Shown: positions 36,975-47,802 of the stretch, piece after piece
How the letters are laid out: every line of letters begins with the position of its first letter
Numbering within the stretch: position 1 is the stretch's first letter
Assembly (NCBI GenBank): GCA_033439765.1
Contig: JAULSN010000001.1
Coordinates: 7,750,001 to 7,814,000 of the forward strand
Direction of reading: 5' to 3'
DNA length: 64,000 nt
Source of the DNA: Lasiosphaeria ovina
Taxonomy: Eukaryota; Ascomycota; Sordariomycetes; Sordariales; Lasiosphaeriaceae
Translations under genes and position numbers: made by a program
The notes under the pieces: model-generated
Seen by the model: only the letters and a program-made list of their open reading frames with translations
Told to the model about the DNA's origin: nothing
Databases searched by the model: none

Positions 36975-37071
36975 GCAACTGCCTCCAAAAATGGGGTGTG
37001 CAGGTTAAGGCCCCTGTCGCGGTTTGTTTACGGCTTGCTTGCTTGCACACCCCATTTTTGGAGGCAGTTGC
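36975..37071 (+). mobile_element. MITE-like inverted-repeat element, copy B
   Basis: 97 bp with perfect 28-bp terminal inverted repeats: 36975-37002 is the exact reverse complement of 37044-37071, with a 41-nt centre. A GAG triplet occurs on each side (36972-36974 and 37072-37074), possibly a short target duplication. Size and structure recall small non-autonomous elements such as the 98-bp Guest element described in Neurospora, but I have not compared sequences. A transcript would fold into a strong hairpin. It encodes no protein. Confidence 0.75.
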
Positions 37072-38923
37072 GAGGGTGTGTCTGCTGAAAGCTAATCCCC
37101 GATCCATCCTCCCCAAGGGCCGGGGTAGTTCCAATTGTCGGGGAATATCTACTATTACGGGTCATCACTGCAGAGCACAGGTACTATGGCGGTTACTAAC
37201 GCAGGTGTGCTGTCGGCCGCGTCAAGTATATGCTTGTGGTTGATTTGATGGATTTGGTTGATCTGGTGGATTTGGGCGAAGGACTGGGAGGTACCCTTTC
37301 GTCAATTGCAGCATTCTTGCTCTATTGTACTCGTGCCGGCCGATTGAGATTCACACCACGGCACGGCGTGAGTCTTCTCGGTGTACGTGTCATCATCGGG
37401 TAGCAAATCCATAGTTGTGCCGAACCTTGACGGCTCCGGGCCGTTCAAAGTTCGGGTGTGTGTGGAGCGGAGCGGCCGGCATGTGATGCGCCAGTTGTAG
37501 CCAGCCGGATCCGAGCCTATAATTGCAACTCGGGAGCTGCGTAAGCCGCCTAGTGGAGGTAAAATGGGTGGGTCTTGGCTGTGACGTGACGGAAATAACC
37601 TTCGGATTGAACCGGCCATGGTATCCGTTCCAAGGGCACAGTACCGGGGTCCTCCCCAGACACCGGACGCCAGCTCCGCGTCTCTTGATCCTTCTGGAAT
37701 ATCTCAGGCTTGCTCCTTTTTCCAAGTAAGGCAATCACCAGGCGCCGACAAACACTTTGAAGCCGCCGCTCCGGATGTCTGCACCCTTTCCATGTTGTAC
37801 GGGAAGCCGCCTGCGCCTGCCTGCGCTGGGTGGCTCTTCGACATATCACAAAACATGTTTTCAGGAGCAAACGGACTCACACCGGGCTTGGCTGGACGGC
37901 ATAGCCGGCGACTGGCTCGCCGAGCAAACTTGTCTCTGCCGACTTTGCTCAATCTTTCCAACAGCTTGTTTTTCTGGACCTGGAGGGCTTGCCTAGGTAT
38001 TAACAGATGCCTAAATAGCATTTGCGCCTTGCCGTCACCGTCGCCGTCGCCGTCTGACCAAAGAGAAACCTGGACGTTTGTTCTCGGGGTTTGCGCCGGA
38101 GAGCCCACAGCCCTCGTTCTCTGCTCTGCATAGAGGCGGTGACGTGAGAACTCTCGCTCTTACCTTTCTCTTCCACTCCCGGCTTTTCTGGTGATTGTGC
38201 CACCTCCCAGCGGAGACAACCACGCACTGGTTGTTGACCTCCCAATGTTGCAGTACCACGAGTAGCACTGGCATCCGTAGGGCTTGTACATACATACCAA
38301 GTGGTCGAGTCCGATGCGAGCCCGGTGTACAACAAACACACCAGGGGCTTGTGAAAGCGAAAGCCGCGCAATCTTGGTTGGCGGTGGACCAAAGATAGGC
38401 ACACAATACACACATACACACATACACAGACACCTGCCACACGCATACACACAAACACGTGAACACGCGCGCGGCGGATGGAGTGGCACATCATCATCAT
38501 CATCACCGAAATCTCGTGTTCGATTTGGGCTCGTCTTCCACACCAGCGTGGCGAGGTACGTATGGAAATGCGATATTATGTACGTCCAGTCGGGAATCTA
38601 ACACCAAAAACCCATAGATATGCTGCATGCTGCCTGCTCCATTCCGTCACTCCCTACCCAAAAAAAAAGGGAATGAAAAGGAAAATAAAAAAGCAACAAA
38701 TTCGCCTACTCCAGTGCCATGCTTGGGTATCGTGGCTGTCGTCGTCCGAAACAAAAAGAAAGAAAAAAAATGCCATTCTGCAATGTCCGCTTCCCTGTAC
38801 TCCTCGCTGCAAGTTTTCCTCGCTGTGTAAATTACTTGCTGTTGTTTCCGTCTCGGGACTCTCTCCCTGGTGGTTCCAGGTCATACTCCGGCGGCATTCT
38901 CTTTTCGTGCCAAAGTTTGATTT

Positions 38924-39025
<102 letters not shown>

Positions 39026-39044
39026 AGGTCTCGTTGTGTTTTAT

Positions 39045-39180
39045 GGTGTTTGGTGTTACAGGGTAGGTTGTTGTTATTTTGAGATCCCCCCCTTCCCCTT
39101 TCTTCTTTCCCCGGCTGGGAAAATCTCGAGCCGAGCCTAGCTTGTTCAGGGCGACTCGGGAACTGGCGACGGGCTGGCGC
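39045..39180 (-). pseudogene. Partial duplicate of the 3' end of the neighbouring acidic-protein gene
   Basis: This segment resembles 39478-39605. Shared blocks include GTAGGTTNTTGTT, TTTCTTCTTTCCCCGG, TGTTCAGGGCG and a GGCGNCGGGCT block. On the minus strand it can be read as SPSPVPESP followed by TGA, matching the authentic gene end SPPPSPKTP followed by TGA. Identity is roughly three quarters by eye. Only the last few codons and the 3' flank are recognisable, so this is a fragment and not a gene. Confidence 0.5.
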
Positions 39181-39576
39181 TGTTGCTTCCGCTCTCCCCG
39201 GGGGGGGGGGGTCTCCTGGCAGGTAATGGGACCTTAGGCTTCTTGTCGATCTCGCGGCACGGATAACTCGCCTGAGACTGTCCCATGCGAGCTGGAGTCT
39301 TTTGCTCTGTACGGTGTGGTCGTCGTCCCCCGTAAGACCAATCCTGGTTGGCGTCAAGACCCGCTGTCCGATAAAGGATATCAGTATCGTGGCCACTTAG
39401 GTGGATAGCCCACGCCGTGCGAGCGACCTATGGGTTCGGTTCGAACTTTCCCTCTTTGTTCTGGATGACTGTTGAACGTTGCTGGGCTTGTGTTTAGGGG
39501 TAGGTTATTGTTGTTTTTGAGAGTCCCCTTCCGCTTTCTTTCTTCCCCGGTTGGGGAAGTCTCAAGCCCGGCCTGT

Positions 39577-40290
39577 TCAGGGCGTCTTGGGGGACGGCGG
39601 CGGGCTCTCACTCTCGCCGTCGTATTCGTCTTCGCCGTCGTCATCGGTCAGCCCGGGAGTCCCGCTGCCATGAGAAGAGTCGACATCCTCATCGGAGTCG
39701 TCGTCGCTCCCATCATCGCTATCCTCATCACTCTCACTCTCACTAACAGAATCGGAGTCGGAGTCCCTCCTCCCCCGCTGGTTGGCGATCCACTCCCGCC
39801 GTTTTGCAGCGCTCATCCCATCCACCATTTCGTCGGTCTTCGTGCGGGATCGCATCGCCCCCGTCACCCAGTCCTTGGTGTACGCGGCCGGCCGCCTGTT
39901 GTGCCGGTCGGGAAGGAACCACGGCGGCGGGGCCACTCCGCTGCCCCATGGGAGCGAGGCGTGTTCAGCTGTCAGCCAAGCCAGTGCGTTCTTCCGCAGC
40001 GATGCCTCTTGCTGCGCAGGAGAGACAAACAGCGCGGGCTCATCAGCGACGGTTGTGGTGATTGTGGTGGCGGTTGCCATGGAGATAGCGGCAGTCATGG
40101 TGGTGGCGGCGGCCGTGGTGTTGGCGGCGGCAGCAGCAGCAGCAGCAGCGGTGTTAGCTAGCATGGTGATAGAAGCGCACCCAGTGCACTCCAGAGCCCG
40201 GCAGTCCTCGCAGCTCGAGGTTCGTCTGCGCTTAGTAGGGTGTTGCACATCGCGAGGGCCGGAAGACATTTCATCGAATTTGCGAGACAT
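39577..40290 (-). CDS. Hypothetical acidic protein with a Cys4 knuckle
   Basis: A single exon of 237 residues. I do not recognise the family. The N-terminus has a basic cluster KRRR (20-23) followed by CEDCRALECTGC, i.e. C27, C30, C35 and C38 in a CxxC-x4-CxxC pattern that could bind zinc. An Ala/Thr-rich low-complexity stretch follows (about 42-85), partly encoded by GCT/GCN repeats. Next is a more ordered central part with WLTAEHASLPWGSG, PPPWFLPDRHNRRPAAY and KRREWIANQRGRR. The last 60 residues are very acidic (SDSDSVSESESDEDSDDGS) and end SPPPSPKTP. The ATG at 40290 was chosen because residues just downstream look most protein-like; an in-frame ATG at 40374 is possible. Composition and a long uninterrupted frame support a real gene, probably nuclear, but no function is assigned. 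Confidence 0.6.
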   Translation of the reverse strand: MSRKFDEMSSGPRDVQHPTKRRRTSSCEDCRALECTGCASITMLANTAAAAAAAAANTTAAATTMTAAISMATATTITTTVADEPALFVSPAQQEASLRKNALAWLTAEHASLPWGSGVAPPPWFLPDRHNRRPAAYTKDWVTGAMRSRTKTDEMVDGMSAAKRREWIANQRGRRDSDSDSVSESESDEDSDDGSDDDSDEDVDSSHGSGTPGLTDDDGEDEYDGESESPPPSPKTP

Positions 40291-41339
40291 TTTTGCCCGG
40301 TCGCGCGGTGTCGGGTGTGAGAGCGGCAAGAGAAGAAAGGGGGAAGCGAGGTTTTTCTGTGCAACGCTCTTCAAATCAAAGAGGAAAGAAGAGCCAGGTC
40401 TAGAGTATGATCTCTGACTTTTGGCGATGATTTTTTTGGGTGCAAGTGCAGTCGCGAGCGTGGTGTGTAATGTTTGTGGTGTGTATGTACTTCGCGGTGT
40501 GGTTGCGGGATCGAGTTGTGAAAAAAAAAACCGATCCAGGAGATGACGGAAGATATGTCACTGGGAGCAGCTTTCTCCGAAAGGCCCCCCCCCCAGCAAA
40601 TACGATTTATACACCTCCCCGCTCTCGGCGAGCTTAACAGTAAGTCTGTTTCTGGTTTCTCCGATCCTGTTCAGAACACAGCCCAGAGCATACGTAAAAC
40701 TACAGGGCTGTTCAGTCGGGCGGGCAGGCAGGCAGGTAGCGGAGAAAGGAGAAAGGAGGTTTTGGGGAGGGGCACCAAAACGAACAACCCTTCAGCGATC
40801 GGTGAAGGCAAGGTCTATAAGGTAGGTTTCGGGGCGACCAGTCTTGAATGATACCTACGTAGCTGAAGAAAAGAAACGTTATCGATAAACCATGAAAGGC
40901 ATGTCGTGTCGTTGAGCCTCCTGCGAAACTGTAGGTAGCTCGTGGAAAACCGTGGACGAGGCAGGCAACCTCAAATCACGGGGGCAGTCCTTTTGGAGGC
41001 AGTACCTGTCCGACCCAGGGTCTTTCACGAGGGGGCTCAAGTCGGCTTCGCTACAGTCTCTCCTGAAAGAAAAGTGCAAAGAAACTGACTAACTACCTCC
41101 GGTATGAACTACGGCTATCCTACCAGAGAGAAGCACAGAGAACGCGTGCAACGGCAGGCAGATACGAGACTTACATGTCCTGTCCCAGGACCACGGTTTC
41201 GTGTATTGTATTGCCAAAAAGTAGGCATCCATAGCAAGCCTCCCAGCCCAAGCAGATATGCAAACCTTGCTTGCTGGGCAAACACCACCCCCATCAGCCT
41301 CTTCGTCCCCCGCGACGGCAGCGGCCCTAGACGCCCCGC
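40291..41339. other. Intergenic region
   Basis: No supported gene. It is the promoter side of the acidic-protein gene. Sequence near 41089-41339 may be decayed remains of the 3' part of the adjacent transporter pseudogene, but I could not align it convincingly. Confidence 0.5.
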
Positions 41340-42441
41340 ACCTAGCCATACCGGGGATGACAGTCATGTGCTTGCGGGCCGAGGTGAAGTAGATCAGCGG
41401 AGCCGTGACAAAGGGCAGGACGATGTTGAGGGCGACCTGGCTGCCGCTGAGGGCGGTGTCGAGGCCGTCGCGGCCGACGACGCCGGCGATAACAATACTA
41501 GGCGCGATACTAATGGTCCGAGTGACGAGCCGCCGGACCCACGGCCACAGGCGTCAGTCGATGGCGCCCTCGCTGACCATCTGGCCGGCCAGCGTGCACA
41601 CGATGCCGGCGCTGAGGCCCGAGAAGAGCAGCGTGAGCGCAAGCGCGAACACGGTGCCGGCCGCCGGTGGATCCCGAATAGATCAGGCTCGAGTGTTGGG
41701 GCGCCGGGTACCCGGTACAGGCTCGCGCCGGCCACGATCAGGATGGCGCTGTTCACGAACAAGGCGAATGCGAACAGACAGATCACGAGCTCCGCGATCG
41801 AGTACTTGAGGCAGAAGCGGATCGCCTCTAGGGACGGCATGTACATCTTCTTGTCACCGCTACCGCCTTTTGGAGCATTACTATTGCTGCCGTCCGTTGT
41901 GGAAGAAGCGGGCGTAGTGGGCGACGAAGTTGGGGTCGGGGGTAGAAGGCCGGCCTTGCTGTTGAAGTCGTATAGGCGCGGCTGCACGGTGCCCGACCCC
42001 AGGTACAGGCTATGGGGCATCACGGTAGCGCCGAGAATGCCGCAAGCCTGATAGAGGGCCGTCTTTTCCACGATGGAGGCCGACGGGAGATAGCCCCGCG
42101 GAAGATGTCGGCGACGGGCGTGTCGCGGATCAGCGACAGCTGGATGCAGAAGCACACGACGACGGCGAGGACGAGCAAGTTGATGGCTTTTGCCGTGCCG
42201 ATGAACCTAGTGCTAAGAACCAGGAGGCGGCATCAGCATGTCGAGGCAACGGCAAGCTAAGGCAAGGACCCAGCAAGGAAGCGCTCAGCCTCACCTCGGC
42301 GGTATCCGTCGCGATGATGGCGGCCTCGGCCATGAAATAGAGCGTGTAGTTGAGCCACGGCGGCAGGAACGCGCGGCACGCCTCGGCGAGGTTGAGTCCG
42401 CTGACGGTGCCCAGCTTGATGGACGGTTCATGTTGCTGCCC
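41340..42441 (-). pseudogene. Broken Nramp/SMF-type metal-ion transporter gene
   Basis: The minus strand carries most of a fungal Nramp (proton-coupled Mn/Fe transporter). An exon at 42441-42295 reads KLGTVSGLNLAEACRAF and MAEAAIIATDTAE, ending in a good GTGAGG donor. Then FIGTAKAINLLVLAVVVCF lies in one frame, GYLPSASIVEKTALYQACG, ILGATVMPHSLYLGSG and LFAFALFVNSAILIVAGASL in another, and AGTVFALALTLLFSGLSAGI, VCTLAGQMVSEGAID and ALNIVLPFVTAPLIYFTSAR in a third. There is an extra base near 42094-42097, a shift near 41665, a TGA at 41554-41556 where Trp is expected (IDWRL), and a phase clash at the splice near 42206. The first membrane segments (with DPGN) were not found upstream, so the 5' end is missing. 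It cannot make a working transporter. Confidence 0.85.
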
Positions 42442-44304
42442 CTAAGTCTCCGTGTTTAGCGCCAGAGTGTGCCGCAGTATGCATGCATGTGTGACACCTG
42501 CATCCCACCGGGTTGTGGCGAGGATGAAGTGCCGGCAGTACGGATAACGATTTGAATCTTTATATCTCGGGTTGGCACCATGAACGAAACACAAACAACA
42601 ATAAACAACTAGTCTCTGTAGCTTGAGCGCACACGGCTGAGTCGGGATCATGTCCAAAACGGGACTTCGGTTCGCGCTCAGTGGTCGCTCACCTCTGGGG
42701 GCGGAGCTTTCTGACAGACAACATGGAGCAAGACTCGCCAGTCGTCACAGGATCATAGGTTCCGGCATATGTCAGCATTCAACGGTCGGGTGCGTCACGA
42801 TCAGAGCAATCCACACGTGTTTCCGCCCATCTCTCTCCGCCTATTTCTCCAAGTAGTATATGTCCAGCTGGATCTACCTCTAGTCGTCCCACTCGGGGGG
42901 TATTACGTACCTTAGTTTCTGCAATCAAAGATATAGGTAGGTACCTAGTTACCTAACTGATAATGTAAATATTGACAAGCCTTGGAAATATGGGTTCGGG
43001 ACCGGGTCCAACGTCTCAGATAATGACACAACTCTCTCGATATACTATGATTAGGCTTCTAGGGGCGTTGAATTATGCGGAACCCAGTGGCGAGCCAAAC
43101 CAGAAAATAGCAAGCAGGTCAGCTAAATATATATAAGGTAACGGGACCCATGGAGCCACAGAGAGAAAGTGTGGGGGAATTTCGAGTCACTGATCAATAT
43201 AATGCGGTGATTTCAAACATCTGGCCATGTCGATAATCCAGTCTCAACGGGGATTCTACCTTGATTCAAGTGCACGTTTTCTGACGCGCCAACTTTGATT
43301 TCCCGCCGAACTCTAACAAAGTTGAAATAATATATTCCTCGGTCGAAGCTTACTGAAAACATTACCCCATTAACACATTGAAAGACAGATCTGTTACCCA
43401 GTTGCTAATTGCCTTTATGAGAAGTCGGTAAATTAGAAAAGCACTAGGAGACGGTATTTTTTTCGATTCCAAAAATAATTAAAACGAGGAAAAACAAGGA
43501 AAAGAAGAAGAACAGCACATGGCATACGGAGACACTCACGGTTGTTAATGTAGAATTGTAAGGTTGGCATCGCAGATTTATACGACGTCGATGTAAAGTT
43601 GACAGCATTGGCGCCCATTTGCATGGGTTCTGATTGGACAGTGTGCGCTGGCCGTTGGCCGCAAGGGTCCACGACGGCTCCGGAAACCGGAGGCCCGACT
43701 CGCGATTCCCCGTGCACACGGATTCCCGGGGCAAGGCAGTGCGGGCTTCCCCGTTATCTAATTTCTGGGGAATTCTCCACAAACCGCCATAGAACTGCTG
43801 TGGACTCTTGATAAACCTTTGACTTACGGGTTAGCCTCAGAACGCTTGTCGGGAGGTGATTTCTTCGCTGCTCATTTTGACCCAATATGAGTCCGTACTT
43901 AGCAGGCATGAGCCCTGGACCCGAAACTGCCAACTCAATTAATTATATTCTAAGTCTATCGCTCATTATTTTTCGTTCGTCTTCATGGCCAGTTGATGGC
44001 ACGACGAAGGTTCAAACATTGTTAGCCGTACTAGCTTGTCCTTTCTTCTGCCCAGTAGGTCCACGAGGCAACAATCTTCGGCAGCTGTCGTTGAAGGGGG
44101 CGCCATCGGAGATTGTGGTACCAAGGTCCAGCCTGGCCAAATCTTGCTTGCTGGGCCGAAGAACCGCCCCATGCGTGTCTTTCGGCAAGACGTTGTCGAG
44201 GCACATGGGCTAGTTCCTCTTTTGACGCTAGATTCGCGACGCGACGTTCAGCGGTTCACTCTTTCATGCACCACCTGAGGTCTTCGCCATGATGGTCCGC
44301 CGAA
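42442..44304. other. Gene-free region, partly AT-rich
   Basis: No supported gene. The stretch 42880-43440 is distinctly more AT-rich than its surroundings, with a TAGGTAGGTACCTAGTTACCTA cluster at about 42935-42956. It probably includes decayed sequence associated with the transporter pseudogene. Confidence 0.5.
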
Positions 44305-45206
44305 TTACAGCTCCTTCTTTCCCTGGACCTTCTTCGCATTGGACTTCTTCCCGCTAGCCTTAGCCCTCTCGCGCTCACGCTTTGCGTATATGCCGGCTGT
44401 GAACGGGTTCTCGAACTGGATGGCGACCAAGTAGACCACGAGCACTACTCCGGTGAGGAAGATGCCCGCGGGCTTGCCGAACAACAGCGCGGTTCCCAGG
44501 AAGCTCATGGTGGACCCGTAGTACATGGGCGCGTTGGTGACGTTGAACGGGAAGCCCGTCACCATGCTGTCCATCAGAATGCCAAAGTAGTCGCCGAGAA
44601 AGGTGCCTGTAATGCCCAACTGCCAGGTGGAGGAGAGAACCAAGATGTTTCCAAAGGCCAGCAACACATATGCGGCGGCAGTCGGCAGGGGGCCCTGCAG
44701 AGCTGGGTGCGAGGGTTGGTCACGCAGGGCCCGCTCGTACAGGAAGTCGCGGAGGAGCCCCAGCGAGAAGATGGTGGCGGCTAACGCATAGCAGGCTGCT
44801 TGGGAATTGCCACCAAAGATGCGCGTGAGGAACTTTGTGCGGTATTCTATGGGCGACTTGTCAGAGGAGACGTCGAAGAAGGTAGCGACGGGGCTACGCT
44901 ACGAGGGAAGGTGTGGTGGGCAAACCTCGTCGGGCGACAATGCTTCACAGACAACAAGCCAGACGTTAGCGGACCAATCGCAAGCCATGGCGCACCACGA
45001 GGCAAAGGGTAGGCATCTATCTCACTTCCAAAATGTTGGATTGAATGCAATGGCACCAGCCGACACTGTTCTCGCGGTCAGGTTTCGGTTCAGGGAGCTG
45101 CTCGTTGGCCGGGTTGACATGTGACCGATCTTCGGGGGCACCTACGCAGCAAGCTCTTCTGGCTGAAGTCGACCAGGCCGGGCAGCGAGTCGAGTATAGA
45201 AGACAT
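44305..45206 (-). CDS. OPI3: Phospholipid methyltransferase OPI3 (PEM2)
   Basis: Four minus-strand exons, 45206-45146, 45065-45026, 44942-44926 and 44846-44305, encode 219 residues. It performs the last two methylations from phosphatidyl-N-monomethylethanolamine to phosphatidylcholine with S-adenosylmethionine, in the ER membrane. The N-terminus reads SILDSLPGLVDFSQKSLL, then GAIAFNPTFWN and IVARREYRTKFLTRIFGG, typical of the family. Membrane segments include AACYALAATIFSLGLLRDFL, TAAAYVLLAFGNILVLSSTW and a C-terminal hydrophobic hairpin (FGKPAGIFLTGVVLVVYLVA) before IQFENPFTAGIYAKRERER. The tail is lysine-rich and ends KKEL. Exon 3 is only 17 nt; without it the conserved NIVARREY could not be formed. 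Introns are 80, 83 and 79 nt. Donor GTAGGT for intron 1 was preferred over an alternative 2 nt downstream because it gives the usual spacing. Confidence 0.92.
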
Positions 45207-45799
45207 TGCAGCTCGGGGAGATGGCAAGACAACACGAGTAAAGCAGGCAGTGGAGAAAGGGACAGGGAGGCAGCTAGGTCTCGAGTGTTTACCCGTGTGG
45301 TAGGAAGTGCAACGGTTGGGAATTTTGGGGGTTTGTTGGTGTTGAATGAGGTAAGCCCTGAGGTGCAGAGTACGGACGAAGTTGTGCCCTGTGCCCCGGG
45401 CCGCCGTCGTGCCCCCGCGTAGTGCAAGCTAGAACCGCAGCGAAGGGCCACTGCGGAGCTTGGGCCGTCGAGACCCTGGAATTTCGATGGCGCTCAAGGG
45501 CTGGGTGCCCACAACGTTGAAGAAACAGTGGAGAATGCTCCGTACCCCACGGCCCATGGCCCACGGCGACAGCTGCCCGCGAACCCCTTGCCGTGTCTCA
45601 AACAACGCGCCAATAGCGTCGAGATGAGACCACATTGCAGACGCAAACAGACGGCATCATCGCCAAAGAGCCTCATGCCCAAACAGCTGGCTGTTTCCAT
45701 CTTACAGCATACTTATCACATGCCCTCGCGGCTTCCGAGGCTGGCCTCTACTTCCAGTTCTTCCTGGATTTGACAAGTCCCATTCCCTCTAACACCTCA
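45207..45799. other. Divergent promoter region (OPI3 / methyltransferase)
   Basis: 593 bases separate the two start codons, so both promoters lie here. I see no certain regulatory element. An open frame that leads into the right-hand gene from 45635 looks like translated leader. Confidence 0.6.
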
Positions 45800-47802
45800 A
45801 TGGCTCCCAAATCCGCCGCCAAGAGCGGCAAGCTTAAGTCGCCAGGGCCCAAAGCCACCAAAAGGACAGATGGAGTGCCCGAAATTGACCCCAATTCGTC
45901 CTTCACTCCCGAGAGCTTCGAGCACGAACTCAAAGCCCTCGCAGCTAAGGCCAAAGACGAGACATGGGCCAGGTTTGCAAAAGAGCAGGCGGCTGTCTAT
46001 CTCAAGTCGATTGTCCTGCTCAGTCTCATAGCCGTCTACTCCAACGTCTCCCAGCTGGCCTTGTCGCCCGTCTACGGCTCAATCCCCTCGGCCCAATGGC
46101 ACGCCAAACTGATAATGGCCGCCTGCTTTACCGGGTGGTCGTCCAACATGCTGCTCAGCCGAACGCTGCCCTTCAGGCTCGTCACCCTGCTGCCCGCCAT
46201 TGCCATATACATCCCCACTGTCCAGTTCTTTCTCTACAAGGCCAGCGCCCTCCTTACGGCGTACTGGGGGCCGCTGGTCACCGAAGCCCTCACTCTGTTT
46301 CCGCTCATGAGCATATCGGCAGCCTGCGTCGCCACCTATCTGGATGACGCCGACCTCTCTGCCCTGCCCTCGTGGCTCGCAGATGCGGCCCCGGGGCTTG
46401 GATCCTATGGCTTCTTCAAGGCAGCCGAGAAGTTATCAGGCAGCCTGCTGGCGTCCCATGTTGGGAAGTCCTTCTTCAACACCAGGCTTGGGCTGGAGGT
46501 AGTGCTGGCGGCGTCTTACGCGCTGCTCGCCCCCTCGCGCCTGCTGCTCTTTACGGTTCCGGCCCTGCTGCACACGGCCTTTTTGAACCCTCACGTGCCA
46601 ACGTCTATGGCGCTGGCCTCGCTGAACAGCAGCCTCGCCTCGGACGGGTGGGTGATTTTGGATAGGCAGGAATCCATCACTGGATATATCTCCGTCATGG
46701 AGAGCTTGACGGATGGGTTCCGCGTCATGCGCTGTGACCACAGCCTGCTGGGCGGCGAGTGGGTCAAATATATCGGCCAGGGGCAGTTCAAAGGCAATAA
46801 AGTTGCTGAGCCCATTTACGGCGTGTTTGCCATGTTGGAAGCCGTCAGGCTGGTCGAGACGCCACATCCGACTCCTGACCACGAGGCCAAAGCCCTGGTC
46901 GTGTAAGTGCTTCTCCGCCTTTCTATTTTCTGTTTATAGCACCTCAAATTCCCACGAAACAAGTAAACAACAGCTAATCCGCTGTCTTTCTCAGTGGGCT
47001 GGGAGTTGGCACTACCCCGGGCGCGTTGGTGGCGCACGGCGTCGACACAACCGTGGTCGAAATTGACCCCGTGGTGTACAAATTTGCCGAAAAGTATTTT
47101 CAGCTGCCCAAGAACCACACCGCCGTGATCGAGGACGCGGTTAGCTATGCAGCACGGCTCGCCAACGAAACCAGCAGCATGGACAATCGTTTCGACTACA
47201 TTATCCACGACGTGTTCACGGGCGGTGCTGAGCCCATCCCGCTATTTACGCTCGAGTTTCTGCAGAATCTCAACGCCCTGCTCAAGCCCGAGGGTGTCAT
47301 TGCTATTGTAAATTTACTCCCCCCCCCCGGCGTATCCCTTTTCCATTGGCATCTCCCTGTGCCCGAATCTGCCGACAAAACTGACAATAGCGACCAGAAC
47401 TACGCTGGAGACTTTGCCCTCCCGCCGCCAAAAATTGTGCTGCAGACGATTCGGCGGGTATTCACGTCGTGCCGGCTCTACCGCGAGCACCCGCGCGGCG
47501 AGGACGACTTTGAAAAGTCGGGCCGCGACTTTACGAACATGGTCATCTTCTGCACTAAAATGACCCGACCTATCTCGTTTCGCGAGCCTACGGCACGGGA
47601 CTTGCTCAACAGCCCTTCGCGGGAGGCCTTTCTAAGCCCTCGGAACGAGGTCAAGGACACCGACTTTGTCGCCGGCCAAGACGAGAGCATCCTGACGAGA
47701 AACGACACGCAGAAGCTCACCAAGTGGCACGAGACGAGCGCCCTCGGCCACTGGACCGTCATGCGCACCGTCCTGCCCCCGGTCGTCTGGGAGGCTTGGT
47801 GA
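45800..47802 (+). CDS. Membrane-anchored spermidine-synthase-like methyltransferase
   Basis: Three exons, 45800-46902, 46995-47307 and 47398-47802, encode 606 residues. After a basic, Lys-rich N-terminus there are about six to seven hydrophobic segments (for example AVYLKSIVLLSLIAVYSNV, LVTLLPAIAIYIPTVQFFLY, LLAPSRLLLFTVPALLHTAF) in residues 75-275. Then comes a cytosolic Rossmann-type domain like spermidine/spermine synthases: ESITGYISVME, LVVGLGVGTTPGALV and TTVVEIDPVVYKFAEKYF for the nucleotide/SAM site, and DYIIHDVFTGGAEPIPLFT. A polyamine substrate is not established for this fused fungal group. The second intron is 90 nt, has GTAAAT, a CTGAC branch site and CAG, and lacks stops, so it reads through in frame; removing it restores GVIAINYAGDFALP. 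The ATG at 45800 begins a sensible N-terminus. Confidence 0.85.

Noticed and set aside
37618..38133. 171-residue plus-strand open frame
   Set aside because: It has irregular composition with no domain or family resemblance and overlaps equally long frames in other phases.
38035..38543. Cys/Val-rich minus-strand frames
   Set aside because: They are translations of a CA/TG-rich simple-sequence tract.
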